NCBI GenBank assembly: GCA_005777185.1
Contig: SXNL01000118.1
Location: 1-48,667, forward strand
DNA length: 48,667 nt
Direction of reading: 5' to 3'
Source: Myxococcales bacterium
GTDB lineage: Bacteria; Myxococcota_A; Polyangia; Polyangiales; Polyangiaceae
Positions 40,985 to 48,666 of this stretch are shown here, in pieces. The number at the start of each line of letters is the position of its first letter. Position 1 is the first letter of the stretch. Below the pieces are notes generated by a model that was not told where the DNA came from, ran no database searches, and was given only the letters and a program-made list of their open reading frames with translations. Both the position numbers and the translations under genes were made by a program.

Positions 40985-41467
40985 ATGCACCAAAACCCCA
41001 TGCACCCCGGCGCCGGATCCGGCGCGTTCAGCCTGGCGTCCACCAGCCAGGATCCGACCTGGCAGCGGCTGTGGCTCCGGTGCCAGCAGCACGACTGGAT
41101 GTCACTCGCGCTCGTGGGCAGCAGCAAGGCCTACCCGAACGTGGTCATCGAGCTCGCCTGGGGCCTGGCTCGACTCGCGCATGAGCTGGGCCAGGAGATC
41201 CAGGTCATCGACGCGCGGAACTTCGGGCTGCGCGAGATCAAGCAGGTGGAGGACGAGATCAAGCGGATCTCGGCTCGGGGCAAGCGATGCATCGTGGTGC
41301 TGCGCCTGGTGAGCGAGAACGCGACCAGCGTGCCGCTCGGGCAACTCGTGGACGCCGCGCTCCTCGGGGTCTTCATCGGCGAGACGTCGACGGTCGCGGC
41401 CTCCCGAACCATCGACGAGATCGGCCGGCAGAAGTTCCTCGGGACGGTCATCCTGACGCCGAAGTAG
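40985..41467 (+). CDS. Small protein with P-loop-less BY-kinase/MinD-like fold
   Basis: This encodes 160 residues. The order of elements resembles bacterial tyrosine kinases of Wzc/CpsD type: a strand LALVGSS where the Walker A loop should be, a helix ELAWGLARLAHELGQ, a strand EIQVIDAR in the Walker A-prime position, and a C-terminal run DAALLGVFIGETSTVAASRT then IGRQKFLGTVIL. The GK[ST] residues are missing (SSKAYPNVV instead), and there is no tyrosine-rich tail, so ATP hydrolysis is unlikely. It may act as a non-catalytic partner for the Wzz-type protein. Assignment is by pattern only; it could be a different small alpha/beta protein. Confidence 0.6.
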   Translation: MHQNPMHPGAGSGAFSLASTSQDPTWQRLWLRCQQHDWMSLALVGSSKAYPNVVIELAWGLARLAHELGQEIQVIDARNFGLREIKQVEDEIKRISARGKRCIVVLRLVSENATSVPLGQLVDAALLGVFIGETSTVAASRTIDEIGRQKFLGTVILTPK

Positions 41468-41748
41468 CCTGCGGTGTGCCCCCCGAGCACCATCCCCACC
41501 GCCAACCCGCGGCCACACCCCGGTAGGTGAACAGAAGTTCACGCAAAAAAGCAGCGCAATAACGCATGGTTACGCGAGCGTGGCCTCCCCGCGGACTGGT
41601 CCGGCACGTGCCTGCAAGGTCCTGTGACCTCCGTCCGTAATTTGAGACTTTTCCTGGTATCGAGCCCGGAGGATGGGAAGATTCGAGGGACCGTCTATCT
41701 TAACCCTGGACGACCGGGCGATTCCTCACCCAAGGAGGGCGGCGACCC
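41468..41748. other. Intergenic region with palindrome GTGAAC-AGAA-GTTCAC
   Basis: In this 281-bp gap positions 41527-41542 hold a perfect 6-4-6 palindrome containing GAAC-N4-GTTC, the half-site spacing of LexA boxes in Gram-positive bacteria and some other groups. It is followed by six A residues (41545-41550) and an AT-richer stretch. TATCTT at 41696-41701 is a weak -10 candidate for the next gene. Nothing else is resolved. Confidence 0.35.
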
Positions 41749-43365
41749 ATGAGCATCCATACGTCCGGCTGGCTGGAAGTCGTCGCGCTCCTCGGCGCGA
41801 GTGTGCTCCTCGTCGGGTGCGGGGGTAACGAGCCGGAGGCGGTCGCGCCGCAGAACTTCGTCGAGCCAGCGCCGTCGCCCGAGCTCGCGGCCGCAAGCTC
41901 CGCGACCCCGCAAGCCCAGGGGACGGCGGACGGGACCCCGGCGGCGGGCGCCGCCACAGGCGAGATCGCGATCGGCGTCGACGAGACGACCTACGCAGAC
42001 ACCGACGCGACGGCGCTCACCGAGTTCCGCGAGCCGCTCGCCCAGTACGGCGCGTGGGTGGAGGACCAGACGTACGGCACGGTATGGATCCCCCATCGCC
42101 ACGTCGTCGGTCCGGACTTCGTCCCCTACGCGACGGCCGGCCACTGGGCGTACCAGGACGAGTACGTCTGGGTGAGCGACTACGACTGGGGGTGGGCGCC
42201 GTTCCACTACGGACGCTGGGCCTACACGCCGGGTGGCTGGGCCTGGATCCCGGGCCGACGGTACGCCGGCGCGTGGGTCGTGTGGCGAACGGGCCCGGTG
42301 GGCTTCGGGTACGTGGGGTGGGCGCCGATGGCGCCGACCTGGTACTGGCGCGGCGGCTACGCCTGGGGGTGGGGGTACGGGTCGTCGCCCGCGCAGCGGT
42401 ACGTGTACTGCCCCAGCCAGGAGGTCTTCCATCCGGGCGTTGGCGGGCGGATTCTCAACGGTCCGGCCGTCGCGCAGGCCGAGGCGGGTACGCGGACGTA
42501 CACGCCGGCTTCCCCGACGGTCGGCGGAGTCGCAGGACACTCGCTGGCTTCCCCGACGGTCGGTGGTCATACGCCGGCGTCGCCCACGGTCGGGGGGCGA
42601 TCCCGCACGAGGGTGGCCGGTCCCGATCCGCACCGGGAGCTGGGTATCCAGCAGATCGCCGCGCCGCCGAAGGATCACGTGGGCCTCGCGCGGGCGACGG
42701 CGTACGCCGAGCCCCACACGGCGACGGCGGTCGGAGCGAGCCGGCCCCTCGGGGCGGGGCTCCCTGCGGCGGCGGCGCCGGCGTTCCGGGCCGAGGGGGC
42801 GGCATCGCCCCGGCCTTCGCGGCTCGACCCCGTCGCCACCGCGCCCCGGTGGGAGGGCGCGCCGCGAACGGCGCCCGACCACCGCATCCCCTCCTACACG
42901 ACGCCGCCGGGCTACGATCCGCCGCGCGCCTCGCGCGCGAGCCCGTCCTTCGATCCGTCGTACGCCCCTCGCTCGCCAAGCCCTTCCTACGATCCGCCGC
43001 GCGATCGCGGACCCTCGCGCATCGATCCCCCGCCGCGTGTCGCCGCGCCGATGTCACCCTCGCCACCTCACGACTTCGCGCCCCGGCCCTCCATGACCCA
43101 GCCCTTCCCTCCGTCGATGGCGAGACCGAGCGGGCCCACGTTCTCGGGTCCCCCCGTGCGGATCGACCGGCCGATGCCCGCGCCGCACATGACCCAGGGC
43201 CCTGCCGTGACCCACAGGGCGCCGCCGGTGCACATCGCCCCCGTCCGTCCCTCCAGCCCGCCGACCCACATGGCGCGGCCGCCCGCTGCCGTCCACATCT
43301 CGCCGCCGCCCGTCTCCAGGCCGAGCGGCCCGCCTCCTTCCTCGACCAGGCGACCCCGTCGCTAG
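41749..43365 (+). CDS. Trp/Tyr-rich lipoprotein, DUF6600-like
   Basis: This encodes 538 residues; AAGGAGG is 10 nt before the ATG. The signal ends in LVGC (lipobox, Cys24). Residues about 90-215 contain repeated aromatic motifs (YGAWVEDQTYGTVWIP, GHWAYQDEYVWVSDYDWGW, FHYGRWAYTPGGWAWIPG), as in DUF6600 proteins of unknown role. Three ASPTVGG repeats follow (DNA 42508-42597). The C-terminal half is Pro/Ser/Arg-rich and probably disordered, possibly a wall-spanning or surface tail. It is followed 12 bp later by another lipoprotein gene, so a two-gene operon is likely. Confidence 0.75.
   Translation: MSIHTSGWLEVVALLGASVLLVGCGGNEPEAVAPQNFVEPAPSPELAAASSATPQAQGTADGTPAAGAATGEIAIGVDETTYADTDATALTEFREPLAQYGAWVEDQTYGTVWIPHRHVVGPDFVPYATAGHWAYQDEYVWVSDYDWGWAPFHYGRWAYTPGGWAWIPGRRYAGAWVVWRTGPVGFGYVGWAPMAPTWYWRGGYAWGWGYGSSPAQRYVYCPSQEVFHPGVGGRILNGPAVAQAEAGTRTYTPASPTVGGVAGHSLASPTVGGHTPASPTVGGRSRTRVAGPDPHRELGIQQIAAPPKDHVGLARATAYAEPHTATAVGASRPLGAGLPAAAAPAFRAEGAASPRPSRLDPVATAPRWEGAPRTAPDHRIPSYTTPPGYDPPRASRASPSFDPSYAPRSPSPSYDPPRDRGPSRIDPPPRVAAPMSPSPPHDFAPRPSMTQPFPPSMARPSGPTFSGPPVRIDRPMPAPHMTQGPAVTHRAPPVHIAPVRPSSPPTHMARPPAAVHISPPPVSRPSGPPPSSTRRPRR
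42508..42597 (+). repeat. Three imperfect repeats encoding ASPTVGG
   Basis: Copies at 42508-42528, 42547-42567 and 42577-42597 code for ASPTVGG with the first two nearly identical in DNA and the third with different synonymous codons. They lie in the linker between the aromatic domain and the Pro-rich tail. Confidence 0.85.
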
Positions 43366-43377
43366 GAGAACTCCAGC

Positions 43378-43980
43378 ATGATCTCGAAGGCCACACTCTC
43401 GCTCCTCGCCGCCGCCATGCTCGTCCTCGGAGGATGCTACGTGGAGAGCGAGGGCTACCATCACCGCCGTGGGGGCACGTCCACCGTCCCGACGCCGAGC
43501 GCCACGGACCCCACGTCGCCGGCGCCGAGCGCCAACCCGACGTCGCCGCTCCTCATCGAGGTCGACACCGACCAGACGCTGAACGTCGTCCCCGGCGACG
43601 GGGTGGGCGTGTTCGTCGAGTACCGACAAGGCGGGGGCTGGCACCTCACGTGGACGTGCGACACCAAGAAGTCGAACAAGGCCTGCAACTTCGAGATCGC
43701 CGTGACGGCCGCGTCCGCGATCTCGGGCGCGAAGATGGAGGGCGTCGACGCCCAGGCGCTCGTCGTGAAGGACACGGGCCTGCACATGACCACGGCGACC
43801 GGTGCGAGCCTGCACGGCGTGACCTTCCAGACGACGGCCGGCGCCGTCATCACGGTCGAGGCGAAGGTGGACGGGATCAGCGACGGGGCGTTCCTGTTCT
43901 TCGTGCAGGACGGCAAGGTCAACGGCGACTTCAAGGGCAAGCTCACGAACCCCGCGCAGTTCGTCGGGAAGAAGGCGTGA
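43378..43980 (+). CDS. Lipoprotein of unknown function
   Basis: This encodes 200 residues. AGGAG lies 9 nt before the ATG. The signal ends in LGGC (lipobox, Cys20). A His/Arg and then Thr/Pro/Ser-rich linker (to about residue 57) is followed by a beta-rich domain of about 140 residues with one Cys pair (WTCDTKKSNKACNFEI), suggestive of a small beta-sandwich. No family recognised. It is 12 bp after the DUF6600-like gene, so the two lipoproteins are probably expressed together and may interact on the outer membrane. Confidence 0.75.
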   Translation: MISKATLSLLAAAMLVLGGCYVESEGYHHRRGGTSTVPTPSATDPTSPAPSANPTSPLLIEVDTDQTLNVVPGDGVGVFVEYRQGGGWHLTWTCDTKKSNKACNFEIAVTAASAISGAKMEGVDAQALVVKDTGLHMTTATGASLHGVTFQTTAGAVITVEAKVDGISDGAFLFFVQDGKVNGDFKGKLTNPAQFVGKKA

Positions 43981-43997
43981 CCGTCCCCAGGTTGCGG

Positions 43998-44015
43998 GGG
44001 CGCTGAGAGGCGCCC
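43998..44015 (+). terminator. Weak hairpin after the lipoprotein pair
   Basis: GGGCGC (43998-44003) and GCGCCC (44010-44015) form a 6-bp stem with a 6-nt loop, between the lipoprotein stop and folK. There is no T-run; it could attenuate read-through or affect folK translation. Confidence 0.3.
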
Positions 44016-44023
44016 GGCCTCCC

Positions 44024-44500
44024 ATGCAGACGCACGTCGTGATAGGGCTCGGGTCGAACCTCGGCGATCGGCTCGCCAACCTGCGCGCGGCGTGCGAGGC
44101 CATCGAGCGGCTCCCGGCGGTCTCCCGTTCTCGTCGATCCCCGGTCTACGAGACCGCGCCGGTCGGACCTCCGCAGCCCCACTACCTGAACGCGGCGCTG
44201 CGTGTGGAGTGCACGTGCACGCCGGTCGCGCTGCTCGACGCGCTGCTCGCGATCGAGCGTGGCATGGGCCGGGAGCGAAGGGAGCGGTGGGGCCCGCGCA
44301 CGATCGACCTCGACGTGCTGTGGTGGGAGGGGGTCGCGATCGACGACGGCCCCGTCATCCTGCCGCACCCGCGCCTGCGCGAGCGGGCGTTCGCCCTGGT
44401 GCCGCTCTGCGACGTCGCTCCCGACGCGACCGATCCCGAGGGGGCTCGCTTCGCGGATGTCCCGCTCGCCGTGGGGATGACGCCGTTCGCGGCGCTCTGA
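44024..44500 (+). CDS. folK: 2-amino-4-hydroxy-6-hydroxymethyldihydropteridine pyrophosphokinase
   Basis: This encodes 158 residues. HPPK signatures are all present: VIGLGSNLGDRLANL at the start, SPVYETAPVGPPQPHYLNAAL, the ERWGPRTIDLDVLWW segment whose Asp pair binds magnesium, and LPHPRLRERAFALVPL. It transfers pyrophosphate from ATP to 6-hydroxymethyl-7,8-dihydropterin in folate synthesis, in the cytoplasm. Length is normal. No other folate genes are adjacent. It is convergent with the activator gene, with 6 bp between stops. Confidence 0.96.
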   Translation: MQTHVVIGLGSNLGDRLANLRAACEAIERLPAVSRSRRSPVYETAPVGPPQPHYLNAALRVECTCTPVALLDALLAIERGMGRERRERWGPRTIDLDVLWWEGVAIDDGPVILPHPRLRERAFALVPLCDVAPDATDPEGARFADVPLAVGMTPFAAL

Positions 44501-44506
44501 CCCGAG

Positions 44507-46480
44507 CTACAGCCCGAACGAGCGCAGCTTCTTGTGCAGGCCCTCGCGCGTGATGCCGAGCGACTTCGCGGCGGCCGTCTTGTTGTTGCCGTGCTCGCGG
44601 AGGCTCTCGATGAGGAGCCAGCGCTCGACCTGGTCCATCATCTCCTTGAGCGTTCCCTTCGTGGGGCGGACGCGCTCGATCATCCCCTCGACCTGTCGCA
44701 CGCGGGGCGAGAGGAGCTCGGGCGTGACGAAGCCGCCGGAGTCGAGCTGGATCATCAGGCGCTGCACCTCGTTCTGCAGCTCCCGCACGTTGCCGGGCCA
44801 GTCGTACGCCTGCAGGAGCTCCATCGTCTGCTGGCTGAACCCGGCCGCGGGCTTGCCGAGCTCCTTCGCGTAGCGCTGGAGGAAGTGGTCGGCGAGGATC
44901 GGGATGTCCTCGCGCCGCTCGCGCAGGGGCGGCACGCGGATGGGGAACACCCCGAGGCGGTAGTAGAGCTCCTCGCGGAAGCGGCCCTCGGCGACCTCCT
45001 TCTCGAGGTTGCGGTTGGTGGCCGCCACGATGCGGACGTTGACCTTCTTCTCGACGGTCGCGCCGACGGGCCGCACCTCGCCCTCCTGGAGCGCGCGGAG
45101 CAGCTTCGACTGGAGCGAGAGGGGCATCTCGGTCACCTCGTCGAGGACGAGGGTGCCGCCGTCGGCGATCTCGAAGAGGCCCTTCTTCTCCTCGTGGGCG
45201 CCGGTGAACGCCCCCTTCTTGTGGCCGAAGAGCTCGCTCTCGAGCAGGTTCTCGGGCATGGCCGCGCAGTTCTGGCCGACGAAGAGCTTGTCCTTGCGGC
45301 GCGAACGGTAGTGGACGCTCGCTGCGATGAGCTCCTTGCCCACGCCCGTCTCGCCCTCGACGAGGACGGTGACCTTGGTGTCGACAACCTTGTCGAGCTG
45401 CGTGACGAGCTGCCGCATCGGCGCGCTCGCGCCGATGATCTCCGGCGCGCCTGCCGTGACGCGGGGGCCCATGCGGCGCTCCTGCTCGCGCCCCTTGAGG
45501 AACTGGTTCTCCTTGCGGAGGCGCTCCTCGGCGGCGCGCAGCTTCATGAGCAGGCGCGCGTTGGCCACCGCCAGCGACGCGTTGTGGGCGAGGACCGCGA
45601 CCACCTCGAGGTCCTGCGGCGTGAACATGCCCGGGCTCTCCCGGTTGTCGATCTGGAGGACGCCGAGGATCTCCTCCCCCTTCCACAGCGGAACGCCGAG
45701 GGTCGAGCGGATGCTCGCGCCCATCAGCGACTCGCTCGAGCCCACCTCGTTGGGGGCGTCGGCGGCGAGCACCGCCGCGCGCTCCTGGAGCACCTTCCGG
45801 AACACGCTGCGCGTGATGGGGATCGGGGCGGCCGCGTGGCCGGCCTGGCCGCGTACGCGCGTCATCACCGGGAGGTAGCCGGAGATCCCCGGCTTCGCGT
45901 CGTCCTCGCCCTGCACGACGATGGTGACGTGCGTCGCGGAGGGCACCAGCGCGAAGCACGCGTCGATGATCGCCACGAAGACCTCGTTCAGGTCGCCCGC
46001 CGCGCCGACCCGCTTCTGCGCCTCGTAGAGCGTTCGGAGGCGGTTCGCGTCGCGCTCGACGAGGACCACGGAGCCGGCCCCCAGATCCGCGATCTTCCGC
46101 ATCGCGAGGACGTGCGCGCTGTTGGCGCTGCTCTCGACCTCTTCGAGGATCGTGAACTTGAGGTTGACGATGCGGTCCTGCGCGCCGAGCTCGACGATGT
46201 CGCCCGACTCGAGGCGCGCCGTGTGCCCGACCGACTCGTCCACGGGCAGGCGCTTGAGCGTGGGGCCGGGCCCGCGCAGGATGGCCGTGCCGTTCGTGGA
46301 GCCCAGGTCGACGAGCCGCCACCCGTCCTCCGCGAGCTGGATCATGGCATGATCGCCGGAGACGTGCCCGTCCGAGAGGACGAGATCGTTCCCCTCCGCG
46401 CGGCCGATCCGCACGGTGTCCCCGGACCAGTCCCACACGGTCTTCTCGGCGATGCCGCGGAGGACTTCGATGTGGATCAA
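44507..46480 (-). CDS. Sigma-54-dependent transcriptional activator (FHA-GAF-AAA+-Fis)
   Basis: This encodes 657 residues. Residues about 1-115 are an FHA domain (VRIGRAEGNDLVLSDGHVS, DLGSTNGT), which reads phosphothreonine; about 160-340 are a GAF domain; about 350-590 are AAA+ with GETGVGKE (near 373-380), GAFTGA (near 418-424) and the Walker B segment GGTLVLDEV; the end (NNKTAAAKSLGITREGLHKK) is a Fis-type helix-turn-helix. It remodels sigma-54 RNA polymerase. TTG 46480 is proposed because no ATG/GTG fits before the FHA fold, and AGGG lies upstream. It starts 7 bp after the lipoprotein gene. The FHA domain suggests input from the Ser/Thr kinases of this organism. Confidence 0.92.
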   Translation of the reverse strand: MIHIEVLRGIAEKTVWDWSGDTVRIGRAEGNDLVLSDGHVSGDHAMIQLAEDGWRLVDLGSTNGTAILRGPGPTLKRLPVDESVGHTARLESGDIVELGAQDRIVNLKFTILEEVESSANSAHVLAMRKIADLGAGSVVLVERDANRLRTLYEAQKRVGAAGDLNEVFVAIIDACFALVPSATHVTIVVQGEDDAKPGISGYLPVMTRVRGQAGHAAAPIPITRSVFRKVLQERAAVLAADAPNEVGSSESLMGASIRSTLGVPLWKGEEILGVLQIDNRESPGMFTPQDLEVVAVLAHNASLAVANARLLMKLRAAEERLRKENQFLKGREQERRMGPRVTAGAPEIIGASAPMRQLVTQLDKVVDTKVTVLVEGETGVGKELIAASVHYRSRRKDKLFVGQNCAAMPENLLESELFGHKKGAFTGAHEEKKGLFEIADGGTLVLDEVTEMPLSLQSKLLRALQEGEVRPVGATVEKKVNVRIVAATNRNLEKEVAEGRFREELYYRLGVFPIRVPPLRERREDIPILADHFLQRYAKELGKPAAGFSQQTMELLQAYDWPGNVRELQNEVQRLMIQLDSGGFVTPELLSPRVRQVEGMIERVRPTKGTLKEMMDQVERWLLIESLREHGNNKTAAAKSLGITREGLHKKLRSFGL

Positions 46481-46487
46481 GCCGGCC

Positions 46488-48230
46488 CTACTTCGCGGTC
46501 GCGCGCGACCTGAGCTTGAGCGCGTACTTGAGGAAGACGCCGGCCGAGTCGTTCTTGTTGGCCGCCGCGTCCTGGGCCGACAGCTTCTCGAGGTTGTCGG
46601 CGATCTGCGCGTCGCCCTTGGGGGCGAGGTGGTCGATGGCCTCGACCATCGCAAGGCGCATGGCGTCGTCTGTCACCTTCTCGAGCTTGGCGGCGAGGTC
46701 GGCGCGCGCCTTGTCGTCTCCGTAGCAGCCGATCATGTACGTCGCCTTCAGGTGGCCCATCTTGGCGGCCGGGGGGGACGACGGGACAGGCTCGTCGAGC
46801 TTGCCGAGGTAGCAGGAGATGTTCTTGTCGCACTTCGTCACGGTGTCGGAAGCCGCCTTGAAAGACGCGCCGAAGCGCTCCTTCTCCTGCTTGTTGAGGT
46901 GCGCCTTGGAGAGCGCCTCGTCGACGGCCTTCACCTTGTCGAGCGGCATCAGCTTGAACGCCGAGGGGAGCGCCGTTTGCGGCCAGACCGCGGCGGCGTC
47001 GCCCTTCGCGGTCGTGCCCTCCTTGAGGAGCCAGTCCGTCACGGCGGGATCGTAGAGCTGGGCCGAGACGCTCCAGAAGACGGAGTGCGCGTTCCCGTTC
47101 GGGCTCACGGCCTCGTTCCCCATCTTCGAGTAGGCGCCGAAGAAGGCGTCCTGGACCTTCTTGTCGTTCCTGTCCGACGCGAAGTGGACGAGGTTCATGG
47201 AGATCAGTGTGCGGTTCGCGTCGCTGTCCGCCGCGTTGAGCAGCTCGATCGCGGCGTCGCGCGTCTTCTCGCGCGAGATGTACGCCAGCGCCTCGGCGAG
47301 CCACGGGACGTGGCCCTTGTTCGGGTACTCGCTCGCGAGCTTGGCGAAGTCCGGATCGGTGCCCTTGGCGGCGGCCACGAGCTGCACCTCGGCCTCGTCC
47401 GGGATCTTCATCAGGGCGAGGCGGGCGGCACCCGCGAGATCGAGCTTGTTGGGCGTGAGCAGCACGGTGACGAGCGGCTTCGCCGCGGGACCGTACTTGA
47501 GGGCGCCGAGAATCTGGATGCAGACCTGGTACCAGAACTGGACCTTGTCCATGCCCTCGGTCGGGTCCTTCGGGTCGATGATCGGCTGGGCGAGCTTCTC
47601 GATGGCCTTGGGCCCGTACGATGGGTGCTTGACCGAGACGACGCTGTCGCGGAGGTCCTTCACCACGTTGATGCTCTTGTTCGAGACCGACGGGCGGAAC
47701 TTCACGAAGCACGCCCAGAGGGCATCGACGAGGGTCTGGTCGGTCAGCTTGTTCTGCTCGGAGAGGCGCTTCGTCGCGAGGGCCGCGTAGCGCACGTCCT
47801 CCTCGTTCTTCCCCGGCTCGAAGTCGTTGAGCGCCTTCGCGAACGCGGGCGTTCCGCGCGGATCCGCCATCTCCGAGAGGAGCTTGATGAGGTCCTTGCG
47901 CGTCTTCTCGTCGAGGGTCGCCGTCGTGTACGTCTTCGCGAGCGGCTCGACGCCGGCGTCGAGGACCTCCTTCACGCGGGGATCCTCCTTGTTCTTGCCC
48001 GCCTTCGACATGCGGTCGTCGAACGCGGTCTGGAAGCGCTTGATCGCGCCCACACGGCCGGCGGGGTCCTGGAGTTGCTTGGCCCAGGTCTTCGGATCGT
48101 TCTCGTCGGCGCACGCCGTGACGAGCGTGGCGCTCGCGCCGAGGAGCGCGACGGGCAGGAACGAGTGCGCGCCGGCGAGCGCGAGCCTTGCCGTCAGTCG
48201 AAGAAGAGAACCGTCGAAATGCTTCCTCAT
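46488..48230 (-). CDS. Lipoprotein with HEAT-like helical repeats
   Basis: This encodes 580 residues. AGGGAG lies 8 nt before ATG 48230. The signal ends in VTAC (lipobox near residue 40). The mature protein is almost entirely helical with repeated pairs that recall HEAT/ARM repeats (for example TRKDLIKLLSEMADPRGTPAFAKAL, AGAARLALMKIPDEAEVQLV, TDDAMRLAMVEAIDHLAPKGD), built for protein binding. One CDKNISCY segment could form a disulfide. No enzyme motif. It is upstream of the activator by 7 bp, so they are co-transcribed and the lipoprotein may report envelope state. Confidence 0.75.
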   Translation of the reverse strand: MRKHFDGSLLRLTARLALAGAHSFLPVALLGASATLVTACADENDPKTWAKQLQDPAGRVGAIKRFQTAFDDRMSKAGKNKEDPRVKEVLDAGVEPLAKTYTTATLDEKTRKDLIKLLSEMADPRGTPAFAKALNDFEPGKNEEDVRYAALATKRLSEQNKLTDQTLVDALWACFVKFRPSVSNKSINVVKDLRDSVVSVKHPSYGPKAIEKLAQPIIDPKDPTEGMDKVQFWYQVCIQILGALKYGPAAKPLVTVLLTPNKLDLAGAARLALMKIPDEAEVQLVAAAKGTDPDFAKLASEYPNKGHVPWLAEALAYISREKTRDAAIELLNAADSDANRTLISMNLVHFASDRNDKKVQDAFFGAYSKMGNEAVSPNGNAHSVFWSVSAQLYDPAVTDWLLKEGTTAKGDAAAVWPQTALPSAFKLMPLDKVKAVDEALSKAHLNKQEKERFGASFKAASDTVTKCDKNISCYLGKLDEPVPSSPPAAKMGHLKATYMIGCYGDDKARADLAAKLEKVTDDAMRLAMVEAIDHLAPKGDAQIADNLEKLSAQDAAANKNDSAGVFLKYALKLRSRATAK

Positions 48231-48471
48231 CGCCACTGCTCCCTGGTCGGACCGGCGCGCAAAAATGGCGCCTTTTCGCGGCAAACCCGCGGATCGGGGC
48301 GCACGCTACCCGGGGGATGTGGGGGTGTCAACGCGCGTTTACGGGCGGGACGAGCGCCGGCCCTGGAGCCGATGCCGATCGGGTAAGGCAATCTTGGAGC
48401 GAGGGTGCCCCCCGTCGCTCTTCGCGCGCGAAGAGGTTGCGTGGAGGCGGTGGGGCGAGCCCGCGCAGACC

Positions 48472-48666
48472 TCACCCCCCGTCCCCCTCTCCCTGAAGGG
48501 AGAGGGGGCATGTGAACGGGAGAATCGCCTCTCGCAGGGTCTCCCGGTTCAGTCGTGCGTTCTCGAGGCGAACGACGGGGACGCCACGGCGCGCGAGGAT
48601 CGTCGTGCGCCTCGCATCCCGTTCGGGCCGCTCCGCGTCGTCGTGGACGGCGCCGTCGATCTCGAC
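48472..48666 (-). CDS. DUF559 (Vsr-like) endonuclease-domain protein, C-terminal fragment at window edge
   Basis: About 64 residues are visible: VEIDGAVHDDAERPERDARR, then ILARRGVPVVRLENARL and a final segment PLSLQGEGDGG before TGA at 48474-48472. The pattern EIDGxxH...D..R...L...G..V.R matches DUF559, a PD-(D/E)xK-type fold related to very-short-patch-repair nucleases. The 5' part continues beyond the window. The last 11 or so residues are translated from a perfect palindrome (48483-48508), so the gene end has probably been extended by that element. Confidence 0.75.
   Translation of the reverse strand, partial: VEIDGAVHDDAERPERDARRTTILARRGVPVVRLENARLNRETLREAILPFTCPLSLQGEGDGG
48483..48508. 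repeat. Perfect 12-bp inverted repeat with 2-nt loop
   Basis: CCCCCTCTCCCT (48483-48494) and AGGGAGAGGGGG (48497-48508) flank GA. The type resembles short REP-like palindromes found in many high-GC genomes. It lies inside the end of the DUF559 reading frame. Only one copy is visible in this window. Confidence 0.75.

Noticed and set aside
48227..48511. Minus-strand 94-codon frame overlapping the right-edge region
   Set aside because: It runs through the palindrome and the upstream region of the lipoprotein gene in another frame; the DUF559 frame at 48472-48666 has clear family residues instead.
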